NCBI RefSeq assembly: GCF_014489595.1
Contig: NZ_CP060790.1
Location: forward strand, 4,402,001 to 4,466,000
Direction: 5' to 3'
DNA from: Paenacidovorax monticola
GTDB taxonomy: Bacteria > Pseudomonadota > Gammaproteobacteria > Burkholderiales > Burkholderiaceae_C
Length of the DNA stretch: 64,000 nt
Below, piece after piece: positions 12,339 through 21,566 of the stretch (its first letter is position 1; each line of letters begins with the position of its first letter). The notes under the pieces were generated by a model. It was not told where the DNA came from and searched no databases. It saw nothing but the letters and a program-made list of their open reading frames with translations. Position numbers and translations under genes: made by a program.

Positions 12339-13547
12339 ATGAAGAAGCAGGTGTTGATCGCCGGCGGCGGCATCGGAGGCCTGGCCGCCGGCATAGGCGC
12401 CGCGCGCGCGGGCTGGGAGGTTCGGCTGTTCGAGCGCGCGACGGCATTCAGCGAGGTGGGCGCGGGCGTGCAGCTCGGGCCCAACGTGGTGCGCCGGCTG
12501 CAGGCCTGGGGCCTGCAGGCTCCGCTGCAGGCCGTGGCAGCCTTTCCGCAGCGCCTGTCGGTGCGGTGCGCGCTCAGCGGCGCGCAACTGGCGGCCCTGC
12601 CCCTGGGGGCCACGGCCGTGCAGCGCTACGGTGCGGCCTACGCCACCATCCACCGAGCCGACCTGCACACGCTGCTGCTGGAAGGCCTGCGGCAATACCC
12701 CGACGTGCACCTGAACCTCGACCAGACCATCGAGAGCCACCGCGAATCCGAGGGCGCCGTCACGGTGCGCACGTACTGCAACAAGGTCATCGAGGGCGAC
12801 GCCCTCGTGGGCGCGGATGGCGTGCGCAGCCGCACGCGGGCCCAGTTGCTGGGCGACGGACCGCCGCGCGTGACGGGCCACCTGGCCTACCGCGTGGTGG
12901 TGCCGCAGCAGGCCTTGCCCGAGCGCCTGCGCGCCACCGAGGTCACGGCCTGGATGGGGCCGCGCCTGCACGTGGTGCAGTACCCGGTGCGCCGGGGCGA
13001 GCTGCAGAACGTGGTGGTGATCGTCGAAGGCCCCGCGCCCGCAGACCTGGACACCTGGGACCATGCCGCCAACGCGGCCGACCTGGAGGTGGCGCTGGCG
13101 GGCACCTGCACCGCGCTGCAGGACCTGTTGCGCGGCGTGCCCGAGGCGGGCGGCGGCTGGCGCCTGTGGCCGCTGGCCGACCGGCCTCCCGTGCGTTCCC
13201 CCGCGCAGATGGCCCAGGGCCTCGTGGCGCTGCTGGGCGATGCGGCCCACCCCATGCGCCCCTACCTCGCCCAGGGCGCGGGCATGGCGATCGAGGACGC
13301 CGCAGAGCTGCAGCGCGCCCTTGCGATGCACGACCTGGACGTGCCGCTGCGCCTGACCCGCTACGCCCTCAACCGCTGGCAGCGCAATGCGCGCGTGCAG
13401 GCGCGCTCGCAGCGCAACGGCCGCATCTTCCATGCGACGGGGCCCGTGCGCTGGGGGCGCGACCTGTCCCTGCGCCTGCTGGGCGAGCGGCTGCTGGATC
13501 TGCCCTGGCTGTACCGGGGCGACGGCTCCAGCGCGAGCCTGCTGTAG
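12339..13547 (+). CDS. FAD-dependent aromatic monooxygenase-like protein
   Basis: A 402-residue group A flavoprotein monooxygenase similar to salicylate and 3-hydroxybenzoate hydroxylases. Seen: the N-terminal FAD fold GGGIGGLAAGIGAARAGW, the middle motif DALVGADGVRSRTR (DG fingerprint), and LLGDAAHPMRPYLAQGAGMA (GD motif binding the FAD ribose). These enzymes use NAD(P)H and O2 to hydroxylate an aromatic ring; the substrate is not predictable here. Starts 49 bases after acnA. A family repeat lies directly after the stop. Confidence 0.85.
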   Translation: MKKQVLIAGGGIGGLAAGIGAARAGWEVRLFERATAFSEVGAGVQLGPNVVRRLQAWGLQAPLQAVAAFPQRLSVRCALSGAQLAALPLGATAVQRYGAAYATIHRADLHTLLLEGLRQYPDVHLNLDQTIESHRESEGAVTVRTYCNKVIEGDALVGADGVRSRTRAQLLGDGPPRVTGHLAYRVVVPQQALPERLRATEVTAWMGPRLHVVQYPVRRGELQNVVVIVEGPAPADLDTWDHAANAADLEVALAGTCTALQDLLRGVPEAGGGWRLWPLADRPPVRSPAQMAQGLVALLGDAAHPMRPYLAQGAGMAIEDAAELQRALAMHDLDVPLRLTRYALNRWQRNARVQARSQRNGRIFHATGPVRWGRDLSLRLLGERLLDLPWLYRGDGSSASLL

Positions 13548-13554
13548 ATGCTCT

Positions 13555-13603
13555 GCTATTGATAGCTGCTTGCGCTTGATACGCAAGCGCCGGGGCCTGT
13601 TTT
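13555..13603. repeat. Comamonad hairpin repeat, copy 2
   Basis: GCTATTGATAGCTGC, then TTGCGCTTGATACGCAAGCGC, a clean stem TTGCGCTT/AAGCGC, then CGGGGCC. It lies between convergent genes (FAD monooxygenase and MFS carrier). Confidence 0.8.
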
Positions 13604-13625
13604 TGATCGAATCCCACCGGACAGG

Positions 13626-14870
13626 TCAATGCCGGGGCGCGGGCAGCAGGCGGAAGGCCAGCACCCCGCCGCCCAGCATGGCTGCGATGGTGGCCATCAC
13701 CGCCACGTACGGGTCGGCGCCGCGTGCCTGCGCGATCGACGCGGCCAGCCCCGTCACCCACTGCATGAGGGCCACGCCGAGGAACATGGCCATGGTGAAC
13801 ACGGCCATGGCACGCCCCGTCATCGCGGCGGGGTAGGCGGAGCGCACGTCGGCATACTGCAGCACGATGTAGCCCGAGAGCACGCCGACGGCAATGGCGC
13901 CGCCCACGTCCATCCAGGCGCTGTGCAGCAGCGCGATGGCGCCGAACAGGCCCGCCATGAGCACCGAGCAGCCGACGATCCAGCGCCGCCGCCGCGCGGG
14001 GCCCGGGTCCAGGCGCCCAAACAGGGCGGGGCCGAACAGCGACACCAGCGACACGGCCACCGCCACGTTGCCGCTCTGCACGAGCGAGTAGCCGTGCCGC
14101 TCGATGAGCAGCGGCCCCAGCCACAGCCCGCGCAGCGCCAGGAACGAGGCATAGGTCACCAGCGCCAGCAGCATGATGCCCAGCGTGTGCGGCAGCAGGA
14201 ACAGGGCGCCGAAGCCGCGCACGGCCGCCCCCAGCGATTCGCGCGGCCCCGCGTGCGCGGGCTGTGCGGGTTCGTGCACCTTCCAGAAGATCAGCAGCCA
14301 GGCAGCCAGCGCCAGCCCCGCGAGCACCACGAAGCCCATGCGCCATGACGACTGTTGCACCAGCCAGGCCAGTGGCGTACCGGTGAACAGCATGCCCAGC
14401 CCGCCCAGGCCCATGGCCACGCCCGACACCATGGCGAAGCGCTGCGGCGCGAAGTAGCGCGCCACGAACACCGTGCACACGAGGAAGGCCGGCGCACAGC
14501 CCACGCCGATCAGCACCTGGCCCAGCAGCACCGCCGCATAGCCCGGTGCCCAGGCCGACAGCAGCGAGCCCGCCACGGTGAGCGGAAACGCCGTGAGCAC
14601 CGTGCGGCGTATGCCGAACAGGTCGATGCCGATGCCCATGAACAGCTGCATGCCGCCGAACGCGAAAGCGAATGCCCCGGCGAACAGGCCCAGCGCCTGC
14701 GCCGAGAGCCCGAACTCGGCCTGCAGCCCCGTGGCAAGGATGGCGGTGATGGTGCGGAAGGCCTGGCTCAGCGCGAACCCCGAGATCAGGGCCAGCAGCA
14801 TGGCCCAGGCGGTATGCGAGGGCAGGGCGGGTGGGGTGGTGTGTGGGGCGGGGGTGGATGGCACCCCCAC
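13626..14870 (-). CDS. MFS transporter
   Basis: A 414-residue integral membrane protein with about 12 hydrophobic segments, in two halves joined by a charged loop (WKVHEPAQPAHAGPRES). LISGFALSQAFRTI and FGGMQLFMGIGIDLFGIRRT resemble the cyanate/nitrate-sulfate type MFS carriers. No substrate is predictable. The listed start is GTG (14870); no ATG is available before the first helix, so a GTG start (here or at 14864) is likely. Confidence 0.82.
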   Translation of the reverse strand: MGVPSTPAPHTTPPALPSHTAWAMLLALISGFALSQAFRTITAILATGLQAEFGLSAQALGLFAGAFAFAFGGMQLFMGIGIDLFGIRRTVLTAFPLTVAGSLLSAWAPGYAAVLLGQVLIGVGCAPAFLVCTVFVARYFAPQRFAMVSGVAMGLGGLGMLFTGTPLAWLVQQSSWRMGFVVLAGLALAAWLLIFWKVHEPAQPAHAGPRESLGAAVRGFGALFLLPHTLGIMLLALVTYASFLALRGLWLGPLLIERHGYSLVQSGNVAVAVSLVSLFGPALFGRLDPGPARRRRWIVGCSVLMAGLFGAIALLHSAWMDVGGAIAVGVLSGYIVLQYADVRSAYPAAMTGRAMAVFTMAMFLGVALMQWVTGLAASIAQARGADPYVAVMATIAAMLGGGVLAFRLLPAPRH

Positions 14871-14914
14871 AGGCTACACGAGGCGCGCCTGGTCCGCTGT
14901 CCCCTGCGGGCTGC

Positions 14915-15424
14915 TCAGGGGTGGCCGCACGCGGAAGGGGCCGCGCTGGGGCCCCCCGCGTTCCTGTGCAGGGTGACGGGCGCCAGCAGCGCGGCTTGGC
15001 CCGTTGGGTCCAGCACCGTGAGCTCCACCTGCGGGCTGTCGGCGCGGGGCTCGCTGAACCGCAGGCGCATGCGGGCCGGCTGGGTCTCGGTGCGCGCCCC
15101 GCCTTCGGCCTGCACGCGCGTCTCCAGCGCGCCGGCGACCTCGGCCACGCCCTTGGCGTCGATGTCCCAGGGGCCCTGGTGCACGAAGCGGTAGCACAGG
15201 GCGCGGAACTCCAGCTGCTCGTCCTCGAGCTGCAGCGCGACGGTGGCGCAGTCCGCTGCGCAGGGGGGCAGCACCGACACGCCCACGCCGAAGCCCGGGC
15301 TCACCATGCCGCTGAAGCCCAGCACCCCGCCGACCGGGCCCGTGCCCGTGCCGCCCGTCCCCGGGCCGCAGGCGGCCAGCAGGCCCACAAAGGCAGCGCA
15401 CAGCAGGGCGCGCAGCCCGCGCAT
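14915..15424 (-). CDS. Predicted lipoprotein of unknown function
   Basis: A 169-residue product from the ATG at 15424: MRGLRALLCAAFVGLLAACG is a lipoprotein signal with lipobox LAAC, followed by a Gly/Thr-rich linker. A small globular domain follows, with VLPPCAADCATVALQLEDEQ and FRALCYRFVHQGPWDI. No family is recognised. The ATG pair at 15446-15451 would add 8-9 residues. Starts 8 bases after the DUF6502 gene on the same strand, so probably one transcript. Confidence 0.7.
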   Translation of the reverse strand: MRGLRALLCAAFVGLLAACGPGTGGTGTGPVGGVLGFSGMVSPGFGVGVSVLPPCAADCATVALQLEDEQLEFRALCYRFVHQGPWDIDAKGVAEVAGALETRVQAEGGARTETQPARMRLRFSEPRADSPQVELTVLDPTGQAALLAPVTLHRNAGGPSAAPSACGHP

Positions 15425-15431
15425 CAGCGGA

Positions 15432-16253
15432 TCAGGAAGCAGGGTCATCATGGTCTGTGGTGAAGAAGTAGGTGCCAAAGCGGGCGCGGTGGCCGCGCTC
15501 GGCGGCGGGCAGGGATTGCCGGTCGTGGTCGTGCAGGGCCTGGGCCTCGTGCATGACCGCCTTGAAAGCCTGGCGCCAGGCCTTGGCGGCCGTGGCATGC
15601 AGTTGCTGCGCCGAGGCGGCGCTGAGGTCGTCGACGAAGACGGCCTGCTCCAGGTAGTTGCTCTGGTCCGCGAGGTTGGCCACGGCGGCCGCGGCATGGT
15701 CGTGCAGGTTGTGCTGCATGAAGAAGGCCATCTCGGCGAAGCCCTGGTGCGGCACGAAGCCCGGCGCCAGCAGGCGCACCGCATCGCCGTCCACCTCGGC
15801 CATGCCCAGGCGCGCCAGCTCGTCCAGCACGGCGCGCGGGCGCACGTCGGTGCTGATGGCCGCGACCAGGGCCTCGAAGCTCGGGGCCTCGCCCGCGCGC
15901 GGCAGGGGGCGCGGCAGGCCCGCATCGTCCAGGCAATCGGGCGTGGCCAGCCACCGGGCCACCACCTGGGCCGCCATGTTCATGGGCGCTTCGTCTTCCG
16001 CCGGCGAGGCCATGCCCTGCGCCTGGGTGAGCGTGCGCACGTCGCGGCGGTGCACGCCGGAACGCAGGCTCAGCGCGCTGTCGGTCGCCTTGGCGCCCTC
16101 GCGGCGCAGTTCATCGCGGGCCACGTCGAGAAACACCGACTTGAGCGCGGCGGCGAACGCCGGGTACGCCACGCCATTGCGCAGCAGCAGCCGGACGAGG
16201 GGACGGGCCGCATGCAGCACGGTCTGCAGAACGATGGCGGAACGGGACGGCAT
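15432..16253 (-). CDS. DUF6502 family protein
   Basis: A 273-residue cytoplasmic protein starting MPSRSAIVLQTVLHAARPLV. The N-terminal part (LLLRNGVAYPAFAAALKSVF and SGVHRRDVRTL) resembles a winged-helix fold found in this uncharacterised family common in Burkholderiales. The middle part, LARLGMAEVDGDAVRLLAPG, looks like a second winged helix, and the C-terminal half is helical. Family naming is from memory. It may be a DNA-binding protein; divergent from the propeller gene across a 177-base region holding a perfect palindrome. Confidence 0.7.
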   Translation of the reverse strand: MPSRSAIVLQTVLHAARPLVRLLLRNGVAYPAFAAALKSVFLDVARDELRREGAKATDSALSLRSGVHRRDVRTLTQAQGMASPAEDEAPMNMAAQVVARWLATPDCLDDAGLPRPLPRAGEAPSFEALVAAISTDVRPRAVLDELARLGMAEVDGDAVRLLAPGFVPHQGFAEMAFFMQHNLHDHAAAAVANLADQSNYLEQAVFVDDLSAASAQQLHATAAKAWRQAFKAVMHEAQALHDHDRQSLPAAERGHRARFGTYFFTTDHDDPAS

Positions 16254-16321
16254 GGATGGGGGCAAGGGTGCAATGGGCAGCGGACACGCGATTGTGGACT
16301 GGTTGATCCTTGGAAAAATTT

Positions 16322-16338
16322 GTGGGATATTATCCCAC
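16322..16338. promoter_or_regulatory. Perfect operator-like palindrome
   Basis: GTGGGATAtTATCCCAC is an 8+1+8 perfect palindrome between the divergent DUF6502 and propeller genes. It overlaps a possible -10 box (TATTAT at 16328) with TTGATC 19 bases upstream. Likely a repressor site; the regulator is unknown. Confidence 0.6.
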
Positions 16339-16430
16339 GTGTCTGTGGCACAGGGCGCAACGACCACGATGGGGATAGCAATCGACGCGCTGGCCACAGA
16401 CCCCTTTTTCTTCACCAACGGAGCATTTCC

Positions 16431-18473
16431 ATGACGATGAGAGGATTGCGGCCCGGCGCGCATTGGCGGCTGGCCGGTCTGGGGCTGGCCCTGGGGCTTG
16501 CGGCCTGTGGCGGCGGCGGATCGGACGGCCCGGGTCCCGTGCCCGTGAACGAAGCCAGCCTGCGCGCGGCCCAGACGAGCGGCCTGCTGGCGTTCTTCAA
16601 GGACAAGATCGCCGAGCGCGCTGCCGCCGGGCTGCCCGGCACGGCGGTCACGGTGCCGACCATCCATGCGCCCGAGGCGGTGAGCAGCGTGGTCACGCAC
16701 GCGGGCTCCGCGGTGTTCGAGCCCGTGGCCGAGGAGGCCGACCTGCTCAAGGCGGATGGCGGCATGGTCTACGCCCTGCACCGCGCCTATGCGACCGCCA
16801 CGGCCAAGGAGCCGCCGCGCCTGGCGGCCATGGCGCGCCTGGCGGATGGCAGCCTTCAGCGCACGGCGCAACTGGCGCTCGATGCGCAGTTCATTCCCGC
16901 GGGGCTGCACCTGGCCTCGGGCGCATCCCGCCTGGCGGTGCTGGCGGCGCAGGACCCGTATGCCGGGCGGCAGACGGTGGCCGGCGCGGGTGGTGCGCAG
17001 TTCGTCCCCGAGTACAGCCGCGCCTTCGCACTCGACGTCTATGCGGCCGCGCGCGGCACGGCGCCCGAGCCACAGCGGCGTCTGCGCATCGACGGGCTGC
17101 TGCTCGGCTCGCGCATGGTCGGCAACACGCTGTACGTGGTCAGCACCTGGTCGCCCGATCTCTCGGGCTTCCCGGTGCCGGCGGGGGCCTCGAAGGCCGA
17201 CGTGGACAAGGCCTTGAGCGGCCTGCAGGCCGCGATGCTGCTGCCGACGGTGCGTGTCGATGGCGGCGCGCCCCAGGCACTGGTGACGGCGGACGAGTGC
17301 TTCGTGCAGCCGGGCAATGCCTCGCTGGCGCTGCAGGTGACGACACTCACGGCCATCGACCTGGGCGCCGCCGGCATGCCGCGCGCGAGCCGCTGCTTCG
17401 CGGGAGGCAGCGAGGCGCTGCACCTGGGGGCGGCCAGCGTGTACCTGGCCACGTCGCGCAACTACCGCTACGGCGCGAGCGCGGCCGGTGCCGCGTTCCC
17501 CGCCAACAGCCGCACCGATGTGCACAAGTTCGCCCTGCGGCCGGGGCAGGTGGAGTACCGCGCCTCGGGCTTCGTCGACGGGCACCTCGGCTGGGACGCG
17601 CGGCGCCTGTCGGGCCGCCTGAACGAGTTCCAGGGCGACCTGCGGCTGGTCACCTTCAGCGGCGAGAGGGGGCAGTCCGGCGAGCCGCCGGTGTCCGTGC
17701 TCTTCAAGCCGACCGCCCCCGCGGCGCTGCAGGTGCTGCGCGAGGACCCGTCCCAGCGCGTGCTGGCGCGCATCGGCGGCGTGGCGATCAAGACCCGGGT
17801 CTCGCCGGTCACCGAAGGGGGGCAGCAGGTCGATGCGGTGGCCTTCGCGGGGCCGAGGGCCTATGCCTCGACCTTTCTGTCGAGCGATCCCACCTATGTG
17901 CTGGATCTTTCCGCTCCGGCCCGGCCCGCGCAGGTGGGTGAGCTGCCGCTGAGCGGGGCCGCGCACCGCTTCTATGCCCTGCCGCAGGGTTGGCTGCTGG
18001 CGGTGGGCCGCGAGAGCCGCGTGCCGTTCGACGGGGAGATCGGTGTTCCGCTCGCCCCCGAGGGCGTGCCCATCCGCTTGCTGGATGCGCGGGATCCCGC
18101 GCGGGTGCGGTCGGCAGGCACCCTGCTGCTGGGGCGCAGCGGTACCCTGACCGGGCTCGACGCCAGCCGCCAGGCGCTGCACCTGCTGCAGAACCCGCAG
18201 GGGGGCAGCCAATGGCGCGTGGCATTCCCGGCGCGGATCTACCAGCCGGAAGCCAACAGCCGCGTGGGCTACCAGGGCGCGGCGCGGCTGGAGCTGGATC
18301 TTGCGTCAGGCAAGCTCGCGCAACTGCCCACGCTGGGCGCGTTCGACCTGGGCAGCGTGGCCGACGGCGACCTGCAGGGGCGCTACCTGCTCAGCAACGA
18401 CCGCAGCCTGCAGATCGACTCGGCCGTGTACCACCTCTCCGGTGGCCAGACTTTCTCCCTGGCCGGTTACTGA
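16431..18473 (+). CDS. Secreted beta-propeller lipoprotein
   Basis: A 680-residue protein from ATG 16431 (GGAG eight bases upstream). The first 27 residues form a lipoprotein signal (LGLALGLAACGGGG). The rest resembles the bacterial/archaeal secreted beta-propeller family distantly related to WD40 (COG4880-like): repeated blocks such as RMVGNTLYVVSTWSPDLSG, SVYLATSRNYRYG, FQGDLRLVTFSGE and AYASTFLSSDPTYVLDLS, the last typical of the family. The function of these propellers is not known. It stands alone; the gene after it (kynA) is convergent. Confidence 0.78.
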   Translation: MTMRGLRPGAHWRLAGLGLALGLAACGGGGSDGPGPVPVNEASLRAAQTSGLLAFFKDKIAERAAAGLPGTAVTVPTIHAPEAVSSVVTHAGSAVFEPVAEEADLLKADGGMVYALHRAYATATAKEPPRLAAMARLADGSLQRTAQLALDAQFIPAGLHLASGASRLAVLAAQDPYAGRQTVAGAGGAQFVPEYSRAFALDVYAAARGTAPEPQRRLRIDGLLLGSRMVGNTLYVVSTWSPDLSGFPVPAGASKADVDKALSGLQAAMLLPTVRVDGGAPQALVTADECFVQPGNASLALQVTTLTAIDLGAAGMPRASRCFAGGSEALHLGAASVYLATSRNYRYGASAAGAAFPANSRTDVHKFALRPGQVEYRASGFVDGHLGWDARRLSGRLNEFQGDLRLVTFSGERGQSGEPPVSVLFKPTAPAALQVLREDPSQRVLARIGGVAIKTRVSPVTEGGQQVDAVAFAGPRAYASTFLSSDPTYVLDLSAPARPAQVGELPLSGAAHRFYALPQGWLLAVGRESRVPFDGEIGVPLAPEGVPIRLLDARDPARVRSAGTLLLGRSGTLTGLDASRQALHLLQNPQGGSQWRVAFPARIYQPEANSRVGYQGAARLELDLASGKLAQLPTLGAFDLGSVADGDLQGRYLLSNDRSLQIDSAVYHLSGGQTFSLAGY

Positions 18474-18518
18474 GCCCGCCCGCGCGCGGTCCCGGGTGCC
18501 CCGGTGCCGCGCTGCGGG

Positions 18519-19403
18519 TCACAGGTCCGTGCGCAGCTTCCAGATCTCGGGGAACAGCACCACGTCGAGCATCTTGCGCAGGTAGCTCACGCCGCCCGTG
18601 CCGCCCGTGCCGCGCTTGAAGCCGATCACGCGCTCCACCGTGGTCACGTGGCGGAAGCGCCAGAGGCGGAAGGCGTCTTCCAGGTCGGTGAGTTCTTCGC
18701 CGAGCTGGTACAGGTCCCAGTATTTCTGTGGGTCGCGGTAGACGGCGAGCCAGGCCTGCTCCACGGCGTCGCTGGCCTCGTAGGGCAGGCTGAAGTCGCG
18801 TGCGGTGTGGCTGGCGGGCACCGGCAGGCCCCGGCGCGCAAGCAGGCGCAGGGCCTCGTCGTAGAGCGAGGGGGCCTCGTAGGCGGCGCGCACCAGGGTC
18901 AGCAGGTCGGGGCGGTGCGCATGGGGCTGGAGCATGGCGGCGTTCTTGTTGCCCAGGGCGAACTCGATGCAGCGGTACTGGTAGCTCTGGAACCCGCTCG
19001 ACTGGCCCAGGTAGGGCCGCATGGCGCTGTACTCGGGGGGCGTCATGGTGGCGAGAACATCCCAGGCGTGCACGAGCTGTTCCATGATCTTGGAGACGCG
19101 CGCGAGCATCTTGAACGCGGGCTGCAGTTCGTCGCGCGCGATGTGGGCCGTGGCGGCGTGCAGTTCGTGCAGCATGAGCTTCATCCACAGCTCGCTGGTC
19201 TGGTGCTGCACGATGAAGAGCATCTCGTCGTGCGCGGGCGACAGGGGCTTCTGCGCCGTGAGCACGGCGTCCAGCTGCAGATAGTCGCCGTAGCTCATGC
19301 TGCGGCTGAAGTCGAGCTGGGCGCGCTCCTCGTGCACGATGGATTCGGGCGAGGGCGTGGCCGGGTCGTTCCCGGCGGGCTGGGGGGCGTGGGGGCAGGG
19401 CAT
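18519..19403 (-). CDS. kynA: Tryptophan 2,3-dioxygenase
   Basis: Haem enzyme opening the indole ring of tryptophan to N-formylkynurenine. The 294-residue protein has [33 protein letters not shown] (with the substrate-binding His), [19 protein letters not shown] and [20 protein letters not shown] (with the axial haem His). Last gene of the kynB-kynU-kynA operon, three bases after kynU. Confidence 0.96.
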   Translation of the reverse strand: MPCPHAPQPAGNDPATPSPESIVHEERAQLDFSRSMSYGDYLQLDAVLTAQKPLSPAHDEMLFIVQHQTSELWMKLMLHELHAATAHIARDELQPAFKMLARVSKIMEQLVHAWDVLATMTPPEYSAMRPYLGQSSGFQSYQYRCIEFALGNKNAAMLQPHAHRPDLLTLVRAAYEAPSLYDEALRLLARRGLPVPASHTARDFSLPYEASDAVEQAWLAVYRDPQKYWDLYQLGEELTDLEDAFRLWRFRHVTTVERVIGFKRGTGGTGGVSYLRKMLDVVLFPEIWKLRTDL

Positions 19404-19406
19404 GGC

Positions 19407-20714
19407 TCAGGTCACAGCGTTGATTTGGTTGAATTCGGGGCGTCGCCATTCGCCGCTCTCCAGCACCTGGCGCAGCTGCTCCACGGCGTTCCAGACATCC
19501 TCGAAGCCAATGTACAGCGGCGTGAAGCCGAAGCGCAGGATGTCCTTGTGCGCCGTGCCGCCGTCGCCCTTGCCTGCAGCAGGCGCCGCACCGGACCCGG
19601 CGCGGTAGTCGCCGACCACACCGCGCGCGATCAGCGCTTGAACGATGGCATAGGCGCCTTCGTCGCGCGTCAGGCACACCTGCGAGCCGCGCGCCGCATG
19701 GTCGCGCGGCGTGGCCAGGCCCAGGCCGTGGCCCGCGCAGCGCTCTTCCACCAGGCGGATGAACAGGTCGGTGAGCGTGAGCGACTTGGTGCGCAGCGCC
19801 GCCATGCCGCCCAGGGGCCGCGCGGCCTCGTAGGTGTCGAGCCCGCACTGCAGCAGCGACAGGCTCACGATGGGCTGTGTGCCGCACAGGTAGCGGCGGA
19901 TGCCTGCCGCGGGCTCGTAGCCGGGCGTGAAGGCGAACGGCGCGCTGTGGCCGAACCAGCCCGAGAGCGGCTGCCAGAAGCGGTCCGCATGGCGCGGGTG
20001 CACCCACACGAACGCAGGCGCGCCCGGGCCGCCGTTGAGGTACTTGTAGCTGCAGCCCACGGCGTAGTCGGCGTTCGCGCCCTTCAGGTCGACGGGCACG
20101 GCGCCCGCGCTGTGGCACAGGTCCCAGACGCAGAGGATGCCCTGCGCGTGTGCGGCGGCCGTCACGGCGGCCATGTCGTGCATGGCGCCGGTGCGGTAGT
20201 TCACGTGCGTGAGCATGCAGATGGCGACTTCGGGCGTGAGCGCGGCGGCGATCTCCTCGGGCTCCAGCAGCACGAGTTCGAGCCCGTACTCGGCGCAGAC
20301 CGACTGGGCGATGTACAGGTCGGTGGGGAAGTTGCTGCGCTCGCTGATGAGCTTCTTGCGCTGCGGCGCGTCTTCGCGCGCCAGGCGGGCGGCGGCGGTG
20401 AGCACCTTGAACAGGTTGATCGACGTGGTGTCGGTGAACACCACTTCATCCGCGCCCGCGCCGATCCAGGGCGCGAACTGGTTGCCCAGGCGCTGGGGCA
20501 GGTCCACCCAGCCCGCGGCGTTCCACGAGGTGATGAGGCCCTGGCTCCATTCCTGCTGCACCACGGTGGCGGCGCGCTCGGCGGCGGCGCGCGGCGCGGC
20601 GCCCAGCGAGTTGCCGTCGAGGTAGATCATGCCCGGGGGCAGGGTGAAGAGGTCGCGCAGCGGGCGCAGCGGGTCCTGTGCGTCGAGCGCCTGGCAGTCC
20701 TGGAGGGTGGTCAT
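19407..20714 (-). CDS. kynU: Kynureninase
   Basis: PLP enzyme converting kynurenine to anthranilate and alanine. Starting at [11 protein letters not shown] (20714) it is 435 residues; an ATG five codons earlier is possible. Motifs: YLDGNSLG, the PLP region [15 protein letters not shown], and [19 protein letters not shown], containing the PLP lysine. Second gene of the operon. Confidence 0.96.
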   Translation of the reverse strand: MTTLQDCQALDAQDPLRPLRDLFTLPPGMIYLDGNSLGAAPRAAAERAATVVQQEWSQGLITSWNAAGWVDLPQRLGNQFAPWIGAGADEVVFTDTTSINLFKVLTAAARLAREDAPQRKKLISERSNFPTDLYIAQSVCAEYGLELVLLEPEEIAAALTPEVAICMLTHVNYRTGAMHDMAAVTAAAHAQGILCVWDLCHSAGAVPVDLKGANADYAVGCSYKYLNGGPGAPAFVWVHPRHADRFWQPLSGWFGHSAPFAFTPGYEPAAGIRRYLCGTQPIVSLSLLQCGLDTYEAARPLGGMAALRTKSLTLTDLFIRLVEERCAGHGLGLATPRDHAARGSQVCLTRDEGAYAIVQALIARGVVGDYRAGSGAAPAAGKGDGGTAHKDILRFGFTPLYIGFEDVWNAVEQLRQVLESGEWRRPEFNQINAVT

Positions 20715-20732
20715 AGGTGGTTCATGCAATGG

Positions 20733-20778
20733 TTTTGATAGCTGTCGGCGCTTGATGGGTCAGCGCAGCGGCCTGATG
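20733..20778. repeat. Comamonad hairpin repeat, copy 3, inside the kyn operon
   Basis: TTTTGATAGCTGTCGGCGCT, then TGATGGGTCAGCGCAGCGGCC, a degraded version of the family repeat. It lies in the 75-base gap between kynB and kynU, so it would be part of the operon transcript. Confidence 0.65.
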
Positions 20779-20789
20779 GGATTGAAGAA

Positions 20790-21424
20790 TCAGCCCAGCG
20801 CGCGCAGCACCGCGCGCACGGGCGAGGCATCGGCCGTGGTGAACTTGAGCGGCAGCGCGATGAGTTCGTAGTCGCCCTCGGGCACCGCGTCGAGCACGAG
20901 GTTCTCGAGCACGCGCAGGCCGCGCCGGCGGATCACCTGGTGGCTGGGCAGCGCCTTGCTCTCGGCGGGGTCGATGCTCGCGGTGTCGATGCCGATGAGC
21001 ACCACGCCCAGGTCGGCCAGGCGCTCCACGGTCTCGGGCGCATAGGCGGCCAGGGCGCCGTCCCAGCGGTCCACGGGCATGCGTTCGTAGGTGCGCACCA
21101 GCACGCGCGGGGGCAGGTTCTGCGCCGCATGCGCGATGTGTTCCCAGGTGATGAGCGGGCCCGCGCCGATCGCGTGGATCACGCGGCAGGGGCCGATGAA
21201 GGCATCGAGCGCCACCGCGCCGATCGCGGGCCCTTCGGCGTCGTAGTGCAGCGGCGCATCGGCGTGCGAGCCCACGTGCGGCGAGAGCGTGATCGCGCTC
21301 ACGTTCACGGGGCAGCCCGGCGCGATGGTGGCGCACCACTGCTGGCTGTACGCGGTGTCGCCGGGGAACACAGGGCTGCCGGCGTGCACGGGGGCGGATA
21401 TGTCCACAGCGGGCGCGGGGTCAT
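20790..21424 (-). CDS. kynB: Kynurenine formamidase, with apparent frameshift at codon 8
   Basis: Hydrolyses N-formylkynurenine to kynurenine. The body has the family signatures HVGSHADAPLHYD (metal-binding HxxxHxDxPxH) and VVLIGIDTASIDP. A naive start is GTG at 21407 (DISAPVHAG). A far better start is ATG 21424 with AGGAGA nine bases upstream, encoding MTPRPLW; one added G in the coding-strand run opposite 21404-21405 joins it as MTPRPLWDISAPVHAG, matching the usual xLWDISxP start of KynB. Corrected length 211 residues. First gene of the operon, divergent from the Lrp-type regulator. Confidence 0.92.
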
Positions 21425-21493
21425 GGGGCGGGTCTCCTGTTTGGGGGGCGGTGGCGGGGCTGGTGCGCGATGTTATGTGCGTTGGTGGTGAGA

Positions 21494-21537
21494 TTTCAAA
21501 TGGTTATCCCTTGATTTGATTGAAATTGGATAATCCA
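21494..21537. promoter_or_regulatory. Candidate operator between kynB and its regulator
   Basis: TGGTTATCC (21501-21509) and GGATAATCCA (21528-21537) form an imperfect inverted repeat around an AT-rich spacer, in a 142-base region between the divergent genes. The AT-rich dyad suits an Lrp/AsnC-family regulator. Confidence 0.5.
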
Positions 21538-21566
21538 TTCTTTGCAGTGAAGAAATGGAATAGATC

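Noticed and set aside
15432..18212. 926-codon open frame extending the DUF6502 gene upstream
   Set aside because: Only the part from 16253 down is protein-like; the rest is antisense to the secreted propeller gene and crosses its promoter.
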